Origin: Amylostereum areolatum
Lineage: Eukaryota > Basidiomycota > Agaricomycetes > Russulales > Stereaceae
Assembly (NCBI GenBank): GCA_012932865.1
Contig: SAXG01000077.1
Coordinates: 1-64,000, forward strand
Reading direction: 5' to 3'
DNA: 64,000 nucleotides
Shown piece by piece: positions 41,324 through 53,103 of the stretch. Under the pieces are notes generated by a model. That model was not told where the DNA came from. It ran no database searches and saw only the letters and a program-made list of their open reading frames with translations. Position numbers and translations under genes: made by a program. How positions within the stretch are numbered: position 1 is the first letter of the stretch; every line of letters begins with the position of its first letter.

Positions 41324-41532
41324 TGTTGAAAACACAGAGAGACCTTCAGTCATAAAGTGAAACACAAAGTAGATTGGCCAGGGATTGAACCCAGGACCTC
41401 CCATATTCTAGTAGGGTGCTCTAACCAACTGAGCTACCTGTCTGATAGTGGGAACAGGTTGGTAGTTGGTATAGAGGATATCACTGAGCTCTGATTGTGT
41501 GCAACAGGCCAGGGCTTAGCCTTATTTCAACA
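41324..41532 (-). mobile_element. Solo TRIM LTR in inverse orientation
   Basis: A 209-bp LTR with target duplication CTTCC (41319-41323 and 41533-41537). It shares subfamily changes (CTACTAGAAT) with the copy at 41042, which lies 73 bp away in the opposite orientation. Confidence 0.92.
41370..41443 (-). tRNA. Degenerate tRNA-like sequence in a solo TRIM LTR
   Basis: A and B boxes intact; several stem mismatches; the anticodon position still reads AGA. Confidence 0.45.
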
Positions 41533-41537
41533 CTTCC

Positions 41538-44310
41538 TTTGACATCTCCCCACCACTGACTGTGGTTTCTAGCGTTCTGAGACCTTTATGCAGGAGTTTA
41601 TGCCCTGGAAGGGTCTCCACCTCAACCATATTTTGGGAATACATAGCCCTCAGAACGGCTGTCAATGTCGAGGGTGCAAGGTGGCTCCAGCAACCTGGCG
41701 GTGTCTGGAATGCCTATCTGGATGTGACATGTGCGAGCCTTGCTTCCGAGCTGCACACTAGTACCTCCCCTTTCATTGTGTAGAGCAGTGGTCTCTCCAA
41801 GGGTTCTACACTCCTTCCTGGTTGCGGAATGCAGGACTCGTAGTCAAGCTCAGCCATGGGGGCGACTCCTGCCCCTTCTACCTAGTAGTTTCCGGCTGTC
41901 GCACAGGCAAAGAATCCATGCGGTTTAGAACCTCCAACCCATTGTCTAGGGCAACATCTCCCACTCCAAAGACTCATTCCTGGTGGTCATCCCTTTCGTC
42001 TTTTGCTTCCGACAATGATATTATTTCTCTGGATACATGGGACGTCCCGGCGACTTCCACCCCGACCTCTTCCTCCTTTTCGGACGGCGCTAGCGACTAC
42101 ACGAATGGTGCCCCTGCTCCACATGCATCCACATCACGATCTCCATCTCCATCTCTTTCTCCTCTCCAGGCTGGCCAAGGAGGGAGGGGCAGTTTCCGAG
42201 CCCCACAGGCGACGTCCATGGCATCCTGGGACAGCAACAATGTTACACTGGTAGAAGAGGACCGGGCTGCAGATCGCGAGAACATGACTAAAGAGCCGGA
42301 GAACATGTACGTCTACGGTGCTCCCAACCACCCTGGTGCCTGAGACGAGCAAAATAACAAGATATATGTCATTGTTGAACGCAACAGTATTCACAAAGTT
42401 GGGATACAATTCTGCCACTGCACTGGGGCTCTATCTCATGATCTGCAACTCCTAGACCTCCATCTCTTCCCTGCGACTCAGAACATCCCAAGTACCGCAT
42501 TCATGTTCAACTTGATGGAAGACGCTATATTAGAAAACCTGGAATGCAAGACCGTTGGCAATGTCTATATGCACAAACTTCAATGGCTAACAACCCCCCG
42601 GGATCCAGATTCAGTTGCAGTATGTTGTAGATCCTGCTTCAGGTTGTGGGACTAACATATATTTTCTATGTAGTCGCGCTATGAGGAACTGCTTTGGGTC
42701 ACCAAGCAGTGGCGTCTCTTGCAAAACTTGATCACCTTTGGCCATGCTCACCCAAGCATTCTGATGACACTAGGCCCAGGGGAATTGGCGTGGTTCTGCA
42801 TTGCCTGCCCCCAAGACGGTTTCAACATCCCTGCTGATTGAAAAACCCACGAGGATTTGTATGTTTGACTCAAGTACACATTAATCTTTGGTGATGTCTC
42901 CTTCAGGTAGAAATATGTCCAAACGAACCATCAGGATTGATGCCAACTTCCATGCCCAACATGTTGCATCGTCGACTTTAGGGCAAGATGAACACATATC
43001 TACGAGATCAGGATTCATGGTAACCCCTGGCCCTTTCAACAACTATCTAAAGAGGGCTGGTGTGTACGACAAGCCAGAGATGAGCTTGCACAATTCCAGG
43101 GGCGCGCACGGCTAACTTGAATCTAGGAAAACCTCCCAAAATGCCACTCCTACCATGCGGCGAGCAATTGAAACCTTGACCAGACAAACTTGGATGTTAC
43201 GGCATCATCTCTGTCTGCTGCACCCACCATAGGTGTTGGTACCCACATTCCTGTGCAGACCTCCAAAAAGGAGAACGGTACGTGGGTGTCTGCACCCCTG
43301 GTCCCCTGCTTTCTAATCATGGATGTTGGCAGGTATATCAACGTTGACTATGCTGTAAATCAGGCTCTGACCTACATCATGTGTCAATATGGTGTATACT
43401 TCATGGAACAGTTTATGTGTAATCCAGATGAGCTCACTCTTCCCAAGTTCAAGGAGATCCTGAAAGGCGTCGAGAAATGGCACATCCAAGGACACATTGA
43501 TACCTGCCTTCCAAAGTTCTCTCCATTGTTCATCTGGGGCATTGGGAACATTGACAGTGAGATAGTAGAGACCTTATGGTCCCTCTTGAATCTCATTGCC
43601 CATAGCGGTCACCAGATGACCCTCCCTTCACGTGCGGAACTCATAGATGCTCATATGAACGATAACAACTATAAGAAAATGATTGGGATAGGTGAGTTTC
43701 TCCTCCACATAGGTCTCATAGATTCATGCTTATATCGTGTGAGCAGCCGCGGCACTGGTAAGAAAATGGAAGAAGGGCCAAGTCGAGTTCAAGACTTGCA
43801 ATGCAGAGTGCACCCATCTCCGGATGTCGCTGGATGATAAGACCCATTATGGATGGAAGGTCAACGCCCGAGCAGCCCAGGCAGCCAGAAATGAGGATGT
43901 TAATGAGATGAAGATCTTTGAGGTCCGGTCCCATACAGGTGTGTCAACTACTAGATCAAATTCTCAGAAGTATGCTTAGCTCACATCTGGAGGTCAGCAC
44001 CATCCCAACAACAGGTGGAAGGTGAACTTATCAAAAAAGAGACCTCCTGGAGGGACAACAGTGGACTTGTGGAAACAATCACAAAAGGTATCCAATTGCA
44101 AGAGGAATAGTGCAGTCGAGCAGTACTGACTATCGGACTCTATCATTAGAGTAGCCATCCAGGTTCTCTTGTGATGGGTTGTCAACAACTTGAAGGAATG
44201 GATTAAGATGAAACAGAGGCGCCAAAAGCTTGCCTATGATATTGAAGACAGGGTGGGGAGTACCCTCCTGGCTAATAGCACATATATTCTGTCAGTCACA
44301 TCTGAGACCA
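41538..44310 (+). pseudogene. KDZ-2: decayed KDZ-family transposase gene
   Basis: The CxC2 cluster is at 41650-41870 (CQCRGCKVAPATWRC, CDMCEPC, then GLVVKLSHGGDSCPF) with a stop inside. Then come a Ser/Pro-rich insert, FCHCTGALSHDLQLLDLHL and FPATQNIPSTAFMFNL (42.4-42.5 kb), EELLWVTKQWRLLQNL and CIACPQDGFNIP (42.7-42.85 kb), and the core HIQGHIDTCLPKFSPLFIW with NIDSEIVETLWSLLN (43.48-43.6 kb). Near 44.05 kb LIKKETSWRDNSGLVE matches the position of the KDZ-1 C-terminal helices. Several stops and frame changes show it is dead. It has the same domain order as KDZ-1 but is clearly divergent from it. Confidence 0.75.
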
Positions 44311-46578
44311 CTACGTGAATATCCCCCCTCCTGCTTCCCCCGACTCTTGCGCACACCATCAAACCATTTACGACACTCTCGCCATTGTTTCCCTCCTACA
44401 GGTATTTTTTGACCCACAAATGCGCACATACACTCACAGGTTTTCACGCATATACCCTAGGACTCCAGCACATCCGTCCTCGGTGACCCAGTCGCCGCTG
44501 CCGCCCCCACCGGCTGTGGCCCACTCCGCTCATCGCGGGAGAGCCCCTTCTTCATTGCCGCCCTCCTCCTCACTACTCTACAGAAACTTGCCCACACCCT
44601 CGAATGCTTTGACTCCCTTGTTCAACGTGCCCGCCTCCTCTTGGGCCTCGTCCCCCCCCGATCTTGCCTAGCTCATTGTTCAGAGGCTCCCTCCCGCCAC
44701 CCATGTCCTCCACAAAGACACTGCGCTCGTTTGCTTTATCCGTGGATTCACCTTCCCCATTGACGGTGTTCCCTGGGTATGTCCCTCTCCCCCTGCCGTT
44801 TTCTGCCCTCACCTACCAAAAAGCCTCAGTTCCCCACCCCCACAGACCTCAGTGTCCTCGCCGCCCACTGCAATTGCTCCCTCTCCCTCGACGCCGTTGA
44901 CCTCGACGCTCACCTTGGGGGGAAAATATAGGTTGTTATACATTCCAACCCCAAGGACAAGTCTAGAGGTCGGTTACTCTGGGAGCACAAATGAGCTCGC
45001 GGTGTGTCTGTTGTGGGCTCTGGTCAAGAACTGGTCTGTTCGGCAGGTTAGCAACACTGACGCGCCATTTGGCCCCGCGTTTGGCTCTGGACCTCTGGAT
45101 CTAACCTCTGGGCGGCGTGCCAGAGGTCCTTGCAACATTGGGGTAGAGGCCTTACGCCACCGTGAGGCCGGAGATTGGCTATCGAACGCTGGCAGAGTGG
45201 CTAGGAACTGCCGTCATGCCCATCTCACCGTCACCCTCCTCACCGACCTGTAACGATTACACATGGATAGGACACAAGCTGCCGCGCACGCGCACCCATC
45301 CTCACGTCGTCCGTACGCTGACGGTCTTCCTCCTGCCGTTAGAATACCTTACTCATCGCCACAGCCATCATAACACTGATCGGAGTGTGTTTGGCCTTTT
45401 CCAGAGTCAAGGACGGGCTTTCCTCCTCTTCCTGACTGTCATTCTAACAGCCCAAGTCTTTTCAGAAGCCCCAGGCTCATCCGCCGTGTATCCAACTTCC
45501 CCTCGGGGTTGAACGCCTCTCTAGCCCCCTCTTCGGAAAGCAATAAAGTTCGTGCCGCCGAAAGGAGTGTGGTGTTGCGTCGCCACCACTGAACTCGTGT
45601 GGTCAAACTCAGCCTGTAGGTCTCTCATCTCCCCGTGGTTGAAGCCTGCTGACCCATCTTCCCGTCCCAATGGACTCCCGCCCTTTCTATCGTCTACAGC
45701 CCTAAATCGAGATCCTGCTTACTACTGTGCATCTTACCCATCGTTCTTGCCTTGCATTCACCTGATTTTCCGCACAAATGGTGATGCGACTGTCTGACTC
45801 AGGTGGAGAGGTACAAGGAGGGGATGAACGGTGGCTAAGTGGGATGGTCTAGCTCTCAACATGCTGGTAGGCAGGCTCACCATCAGGGATGTCGTCGGTG
45901 CCCAGCTGGCGAATCTTGGACGTAGGTAGCTCGGGCATAGGTGGGGATACGTCTGATAACGTGGGTGGGTCTAGGAAGGTTCAGCCCTGGGATGGGTGTA
46001 GGGGCTGTTGACACGTTGGAGTCTAGGAAATAGTGAGTGTCGTCCTCGTTTCCAAGGAAGAACACACTAACTTTGCTTTCAGACACTCCATGAACACCAT
46101 GGTTCTGGTGACAAACGAGAAAAAAATGAGAAAAGGAGCTCACGTGTAGCCACTCATTGTCAGTGGTGGCCTGGGTGTGAGGGGCGGGGGAAGAAGAGGG
46201 CGATAAAGTGAGAGAAGATGAGCTCCTTTTTGAACACTTACGCCGCACTGAGGTCCTGAAGAATAACAGCAGCTACCTGAGTGTGGAGTGATGGTAAGGG
46301 AGGAAAGCAGGGATTCATTCATGTGTGGAACCCACGGCACCATCGGGGACTCCTGAAAAGGAAATTTGTAACCCCATGTGGTTTAAGGTTTAAGATTTAA
46401 TGTTTAACCATGGGAAGCCACTGCGCCGCTTCGTCCCTGGTGTCATCACCAGTTTTCAGTTCCTCTTGGCCGACCTCTGGCTTTCTACAGTCGTGTTCCA
46501 ATTTCCAGTTCCAGTGCGTCAAAACACTGTCCCTGTCTTGGGGATTCTGTACTAAACAAAGCTCCCCCCTTTTTAGAA
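44311..46578. other. No confidently recognised gene
   Basis: Plus-strand frames at 44315-44671 and 44852-45253 are Pro/Ser-rich with low-complexity parts; smaller frames lie at 45162-45512 and 46140-46343. No domain is seen. Exons of an unknown gene are possible but not supported. Confidence 0.35.
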
Positions 46579-47687
46579 ATGCCTTCTATCCAGGGATCAT
46601 TCAAGAAAAACCCCACTCATCGTTGTCACCGTGGATCCGGGGAAATGGCCACACGAATGGGAGACTACATTCAGAATAGGAGGAAGGAAGTTCTGGCAAA
46701 AAGGGGCTGTACTCGTCGTGTGTGCTCTCTGTCTTACGACTTTCTGATTTGCACTGATATCTTTTCTTAGTCCTTATTGCTGTGGAAGCCTTTCATGATG
46801 ACTTCTTGAAATGGCCAAAGGACCGAGAGGCTGTGATAGCCCTTGTGACAAGAAAATACAACCACACTGCTGATATATTGCCCACTGTCGAGTCTCAGAC
46901 CCCAGTTGGAATTCTAAACTCCACGCCCCACAGTCAGAAGTTCCTGGCCCTCTTATTTGTCAACATTTTCAAAGACCACATCAACAACTTGATGATCAGG
47001 TTATTTGACGAGTTTATAGATACAAATCCAGTGTTCTTCGGTGCCAAATACAAGGGTCGCTTCAAAACCCCTGCTCTCCACCTCGGTGTTTGGCAAATCT
47101 ATATGAGCCGCCTCATGATCACACGTGAATCTAGGGATCAGGCTCCTGAAGTCATCGAGAAGATGGACACCTTTCTCTCAGCGGTCAAGAGGTTCGTGGT
47201 CCCCAAGATCCTCTCTTTCCTCATGCAATACCTTCCAGAGCAAGCTGCCCAGGTGAAGCGGTAGGTAGTCTGCGAGCTTCCTGTTCTTTGTTCATTGTCT
47301 CACCCTCCTTTTAGTGCTCATGCATACATCTGCAAGGAGATTTGGCGGGAGTTTGCCCAACGACCTGCCTTGGACTTGGATGAGGCCTTCCTGGTCTTCG
47401 CTGTCAAGGAAGGCTCCAGTGAAATTATCCATATTGATTGGAACGACTTCCCTGACTCCCTCGCTTTTATTGTCGTCTTCGGGGACTGGACAGGAGGAGA
47501 GCTCTGCCTTCCTCAGCTTGACAAAAAATTCAAGCTTCAGCATGGCCAAGTTTTCGCTTTTACAGCTTGCAGGCTGGCACATTTCACAACTCCTCCCACT
47601 TCCAGATGCAGAATCATCTTGACATGTTTTTGTGATCAGTGGATCTTGAAGAATGCCCCTCCTGAAGATGTGATTGTTGTTGAATGA
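46579..47687 (+). CDS. T3: apparently intact TET/JBP-like 2OG-Fe(II) dioxygenase
   Basis: Three exons (46579-46717, 46771-47260, 47315-47687) with 53- and 54-bp GT-AG introns sum to 1002 nt, exactly 334 codons including the stop, so 333 residues. The N-terminal 240 residues are helical (SRLMITRESRDQAPEV, FLMQYLPEQAAQ). The C-terminal 90 form the oxygenase core: HIDWND (iron ligands H249 and D251), GGELCLPQLD, FKLQHGQVFAF, RLAHF (H299, third iron ligand), and SRCRIILTCF, where R307 or R309 would bind 2-oxoglutarate. Enzymes of this family oxidise modified bases in DNA; the substrate here is unknown. It belongs to a different subgroup from T1 and T2. No frameshift or stop was found. It lies downstream of KDZ-2 on the same strand. 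Confidence 0.72.
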
Positions 47688-49498
47688 ACCCTCGACACAT
47701 TTCCTTGCTATCCGTACAATACTACAAACTTCCCTCCAACTCCATTGTAACTGTTGATGAGAACATGGACCAAAGCAGTATTTTTGTAGAGTTGGTTCTT
47801 CATAAGTACAAGATGCAAAGAATGGGAGCAACGAAGACAAGTGCTACGTCGCAAGGGGTGCTCACTTGTCCATGCAGTCTGCACGTCAACGCTGTGAAGG
47901 GGTCCAGTGTCCTCGGGGGTTGGACGCCTACGCCTTCTTCCACGCTCCCAGCCACTCGCCACCAAAACAGATGCAAACACCGTGGAGAGAATCGGAAACC
48001 ATAACCTCAACCAATTCTGTGGAGAAAACAAGAAGTAAGTACTCTCGATCACGACGACCTCGCGAGCGCCAACGTTGTCTGCACAATTGCCCGCTCAAGT
48101 CATGGGTTTGCATTTGCCTTACCTCATTCTGTCCGCGCAAATCTTGAAGGCACGGAACACCGGCCGTGCGCACTGGTACATGCAAGATTTGGCGTATTGA
48201 CGCGTCGTCGTGAGGGAGAGGAATGATGTGGGGGCCGACACGTAGAGGACACGATGGACAAGGTCAACGTTTAATGTTTCTTGGTGATGCAGAGTGGAGA
48301 TGGGAGAAAGGTGGGAGAAAGGCAGGATAGGAGAAAGGCGGGGCTTCCCTTGTACCAAGTTTTAACTTTCCGACTTCGAGATCTCTGGGAATCTCTAATC
48401 TCTCATGTAAGCTATATGTCCCGTGATGCATGGATTCATTCACGTGCCCATTATTTTTCTTTCGATTACATAATTATTAATATATTTGTGTGGCATTGAC
48501 AGTGGCACCCGCACATTATGATGCATGTGTCCACTTTCCTAGGCCGGCCCTGTGGCATCGCGAGCGACTTCTTACTGTTCCATCTGTCCTCTACTCACTA
48601 GTAGGTGTACCGTTAGTTCACCCCGGACCCCTAAATCACATTATATTGTGCACAAAACTCGGCATCCACACAATATTTCTATTCTTATCTCTGTTGCTCT
48701 AAGACGGCTCTCAAGTGGGGAAGACTTTTTGACAAGGGGAAAGCTCCGAAGCACGGAGGATAGTCTATGAAGGATGGGATAGGGTGTTCGGAAGGACATT
48801 ATGGGTGCTTATAGAAGATCCTGGCGGGGGCCTGAAAGGTACGTCTTTAACTGTGATGACAGCTACTTGTACGATATTTTCTCGGCGAAGAGATAATTGT
48901 TCTCAGATGTCATATTATCTGTTTATTAGATGGTCCCCCCTGGCTAAGTCAACAAGATAAACTCAGAAACAACCACCCATGCTGAACGTTAAATGTGAAC
49001 GGTGAACCCTTATGTGCCCCGGTATACAGGGCGCCAAGCTTTGAGCAATGACGATCACTTTATCTCACTCCTTCCTGTGAGAGTTCCTTGTGCTCGTGCT
49101 CAGGCATCCATATTCCTGTGCTAATCGTTCAAAATCCCCCATTAGGTAGTGGATGTCCCAATGTGCTTGTGTCCCTTCTGCGAGTGGAGTACTCTTCCGA
49201 GATCAGGCCATCATAGGCACGGTGTCTTTTCTTTTTGTTAGACTAGCAGTTGATTTTAGGCGGGTCCTGATGCGCGGCGGTCTGTGAAAGTTAACGCAGT
49301 GATGGCCTGCCGTGTTCCATATGAAGAAGGCCTTAAGATGCGGATTTCTCTCAGAGGGCTTCCTCATGTTATTTGTCAAATCCGGCTACCGACCATTGAC
49401 CATCTCCTACATCTTTGGTTGGCAACTGGTCATAACATAACTTTGGCGAGTCTCTTCCACTGTTGCCTGTCAACCATCACTAACATGTTCAGCAGGCG
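47688..49498. other. No recognisable gene
   Basis: Short frames on both strands (for example 47866-48147 plus) without domains. AT-rich around 48440-48500. A frame at 49284-49649 overlaps the start of the next gene. Confidence 0.35.
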
Positions 49499-51850
49499 AT
49501 GGCTCGAGGAGGGCAGAAGGTTTGCTATTGCAATGTGTGTCTCAGATACACTACAATGGTGGAGGGCGCAAAGGTCACCGGGCAACATATCTCTGCCTCA
49601 CTTTGGAGAAACCATCAAGACCAACAAAAGTGTCGGAATGCTGTGGTAGCCTCTTCATCTTCTAGCCTGGTCCCCCCACCCACCCCGAGACCACCGGTGA
49701 CGTCTTGTTCTCAAGCCCAGTCCCCAGGTGATGCTTTACATATTTCTATCTCCCACACATCGCCTCCTTCAATGCTCAAAACATATCAAGGAATCTGCTG
49801 GAAAGCATTTGATGGATCATATATACACGACACCTAAGGCAGGGGGGCCACCATCACTACCGGTGCGCTCTCAAGATTGCCAACAGTTAGCTCAGCTATC
49901 GGTGGTTCCTCCCACTGTCCCCCCCCGGGTCTTTTTTCAAGGGACCAAGTGTCCCAGACCATGACGCGCCTGTTTCGGTCAGTAACCTGCATTCGTTCGT
50001 ACATTCTCTTATGTACATTTTCTACAGGCTACTCCACGAGAAGTGGCTCTCCGCGACCTTGAGATTTTCCGTCGTTATTTTGAACAGTCCGCCGGAGAGT
50101 TTGACAGTGGGATATCGCTGGAATGGAAGTGGTCGGAGAAGAGCCTGCCAAACATGACAAATCGACCTCCTCCCCTCCAGGCTCTCTTGGGAACCTGCAA
50201 TGACCAGTTTCTGACCCACCATTACAAGATCAGATCTGTCTTGTCTGATGCAGAGCAGTGTCCGGTAGATGACACAGAAGTACGGCGGATCACCGAGAGT
50301 CTTGTCCAAGATATCAAGGCTCATCTCTCTCACCTGGACGATGTCTTGTCCCATGTATGGACAGACTTCTGCACCAGGAAAGAAATGACACCTGTCCCAA
50401 ATGTTGTTTATGACACAGGTGAGCTCCCTCATCAATATTCTCTTCGTCTATTGACCACATTTTAGATAAATTCTTCCGGCCTCGCGATGTACCCAGTCGG
50501 CCGTACATGATGTGCGCTACGCTCCTTGCCGTAGTTGCTCACATTATCTTTGGTGTTTCCGTCGAGCACTCCCATTTCATTCTCACCGGTCTTCAGGCGA
50601 TTCTGAGCGCAGCCATCGTGAGTATGGGGCCCGATCATGGTGACTGGCCCCAAAGTGAAACCATTCCCCGCGACATACGTACAGTAGAGCTCTTCACGAG
50701 TGCACTCTTACAGGTACCTGCAACCTTGAGACAGGTACCTGTGGCTCCAGATCTTATACTCCCACTCTCACGAGTATCAGGCAAACAGGTACCTGTGGCA
50801 CAGATACTCCCACTCGCGGATACACAGGTATGACAAGTACCTGTCGTTCCTAGAAAATATGATACAAGCAGCAGTAGTGGCCTTCTTAGACTCATCTTGG
50901 AAGCTCTGTTAGGCATATTGACACTCCATCTTCAAGGCAAGGATAATGCTAGTAACATTTAAGTACAGGTTAACATGTATCAGAGTATGATACAGCATAC
51001 CGCACAAGGCTTTCAGCTATATATGTGAGGGGAGGAGAGGAAATAGATGAGAAAGGGGCCATAATAGAAACAACAGTACATAAGGATCTACAAGAGAGAG
51101 TGCTTATATCAATCCAACAGCTATTATCTGTAATTATGTCAAGATCAACCCTGCCAAAGTACCTGACAGGTATTTGACAGGTACTTGCACAGGTAACCTG
51201 TGAGCTCAAAAGTCATACCTGTACTCTCACGAGTATCAGGCACACGAGTACTCGTATCCACGGATGGCAGTACCCACGGATGTGCCTTACAGGTACTCAT
51301 ACAGGTACTCACGAGTATAGCCACTCGTGAAGAGCTCTAATATACAGCGATGTGCAGGTTTGGCCTGGAGCCAGAGATTGTCAAGATGGCATGCTGCCCG
51401 AAGTGCATGACTACTTACGCGCCAGAAAAGACTCCGCCGGATTTGTACCCTGCTCTGTGCACCGCCATCCTCATGGATAATGACGGCCTCTGCAACATGC
51501 CCTTGTTTGCCTCGCGATCCTTTGAGGAGAATGTTGATCAATCGCCAAGTACTGGTGTGGACGCCGGCGGGAACCGAAGGAAAAGGGCAAAGGCAAGGGC
51601 AAAGGCGAAGAAGGAGGAGAGATCCTCTCCTGCACAGGCTCCCGAGCTACTTGCTGCCAACCCCCCTGACCGAGTTCCAGTGGATGGAGATCAACCCACC
51701 AAGGACACTTCAAGACTGATCAAAGCCTTTTCATACCAGATGCTATCCTCATGGCTGGGACACTTTTTGTCCTGTCCGGATATCAAGAAAAAACTTGGGA
51801 AAGCATGTGAACCTTCTCCCACCAATCGTGGGAAGATACACACAAAGTAG
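49499..51850 (+). pseudogene. Q: transposon-type ORF split by a hAT-like MITE
   Basis: Starts MARGGQKVCYCNVCLRY (49499), a CxC-x2-C zinc-like start followed by LWRNHQDQQK, then Ser/Pro-rich sequence. A second part (50043-50420) reads FEQSAGEFDSGISLEWKW and ITESLVQDIKAHL. After an intron comes RPYMMCATLLAVVAHIIFGV and SHFILTGLQAIL, then DWPQSETIPRDIRT, where the MITE is inserted. The frame resumes after it with FGLEPEIVKMACCPKCMTTY (a CxxC zinc-like motif) and ends with KAFSYQMLSSWLGHFLSCPD (51850). This layout resembles the large ORFs of CACTA-like elements in Agaricomycetes; the transposase core itself is not visible here, so the assignment is tentative. Confidence 0.45.
50685..51339. mobile_element. 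hAT-like MITE inserted in gene Q
   Basis: 655 bp with terminal inverted repeats TAGAGCTCTTCACGAGTG at both ends. The flanking 8-mers ACGTACAG (50677-50684) and ATATACAG (51340-51347) match in 6 of 8 positions, fitting an 8-bp hAT target duplication that has decayed. Sub-terminal regions are packed with CAGGTACCTGT palindromes and ACTC-n-GAGT motifs in both orientations, as expected for hAT transposase binding sites. Confidence 0.75.
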
Positions 51851-52587
51851 TGTTGTACAGGGAGTGATAATAGGTGTTTGACTGTGTATTGTAAGATATC
51901 CCACCACCTCTTCTATGCCTCCGTGACTTCCTCATTCACTACTCACCCCACCACAGGGTAACAGCACAACCCCTCGACACTGATCGCTTTGTCGGCACCT
52001 CAATCTCAGTAAGTCAGTATTCAGCAAATGGAAAAGATTGCGTAAAGTATGCATACCTGAGAAGGCCGGAGTACCATCTCTCTCGAGCTGATCCTCCTCT
52101 ATGGAAACAATGAGACAGTGCCACCGTGCCGGGTATGCACATGTCCTGATCATCTGTATACCATACCATGAATATGTGCTTACCTTATTTTACACGGCAC
52201 CACAACTGGTCCATATCACAAACAATACCATTTGGGAGGTGAATTCTGGCAGAGAGTATCACAAATCTCCTATCGCCAGAGTACTTGTGGTGTTCAAAAT
52301 CTGAAATTTATCTACCGCATGGCCTACTTGGTATTCTTCACTATCACGGAGACAGTTTTGTGATCGGGAGACAAACAAAAACAACAGACCCGACCTGAGC
52401 ATGGATGTTAGGGGTTCCGGCATATGCCGGACAAGGTTGCAAGCACATTTGAAATTGGGGTTTTGCTTCATCACCCCAACCACCATGCCTCCACGGGACA
52501 CCAAACGGGCTCTCAATGCATCCGGCCCTTCACAGCCTGAGGTAAAGTGTGTTTCGGTCACCGATTGGCCAAGTGTACTGGGGTTGC
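51851..52587. other. Mostly featureless; possible truncated first exon
   Basis: A plus frame starting MPPRDTKRALNASG (52484) runs to the LTR of gypsy-2 at 52588 and may be the N-terminus of a gene truncated there. A small minus frame (52153-51932) has no recognised domain. Confidence 0.3.
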
Positions 52588-53031
52588 TGTCAGCAACGAC
52601 TAGTGCGACACCACCAAGTTACGACAAAGCTGACAGAGGAAGAGGACGACAGAGGACCGACAGACACGGCGACAGACGAGGGAAGCAAGCAAAGTCGGTA
52701 GAATGGACTAGCTCGGATAAGGAATATGTACAGCGGAGCGAGCTTATATACACAAGAGGAGAGAGACTTAGGTAAGCAACCAATACACGGCGATCAGTAA
52801 GCAGACCAAGTATAAGTAAGCAGTCGTATGTAAAAGAGCACAGCATGAGTCTATCGTACAGCATGAGTCAAGAGAAAGGAGTCAGACCCGGACCGAGATG
52901 AGTCACGTGGGTCCGGGCGGGATATGATAGCCGGGTCCGGGCCAAGGTGGAGCCGGACCGGTGATAAGTCGATAAGTCCTAAAGCGTGAACCGATGTAAA
53001 GTAAAAAGAAAATTATATACCGTTCATGACA
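52588..53031 (-). mobile_element. 3' LTR of gypsy-2
   Basis: 444 bp bounded by TGTCAGCAAC (52588) and TTCATGACA (53031), with TGTCA/TGACA ends like gypsy-1. The minus strand has a TATA box (GTGTATATAAGC near 52750). Just inside lies the purine-rich AAGGAAGGG tract expected of the polypurine primer. Confidence 0.75.
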
Positions 53032-53103
53032 TCACCCTTCCTTGATTCGACGTCCTCGTCGTAATCAGATCCAGTTTCTTCCTCCGACAGGAGTTTCCAA
53101 CGA

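Noticed and set aside
50700..51330. Tandem satellite of CAGGTACCTGT motifs
   Set aside because: The motifs are arranged as sub-terminal repeats between inverted termini, better explained as a hAT-like MITE.
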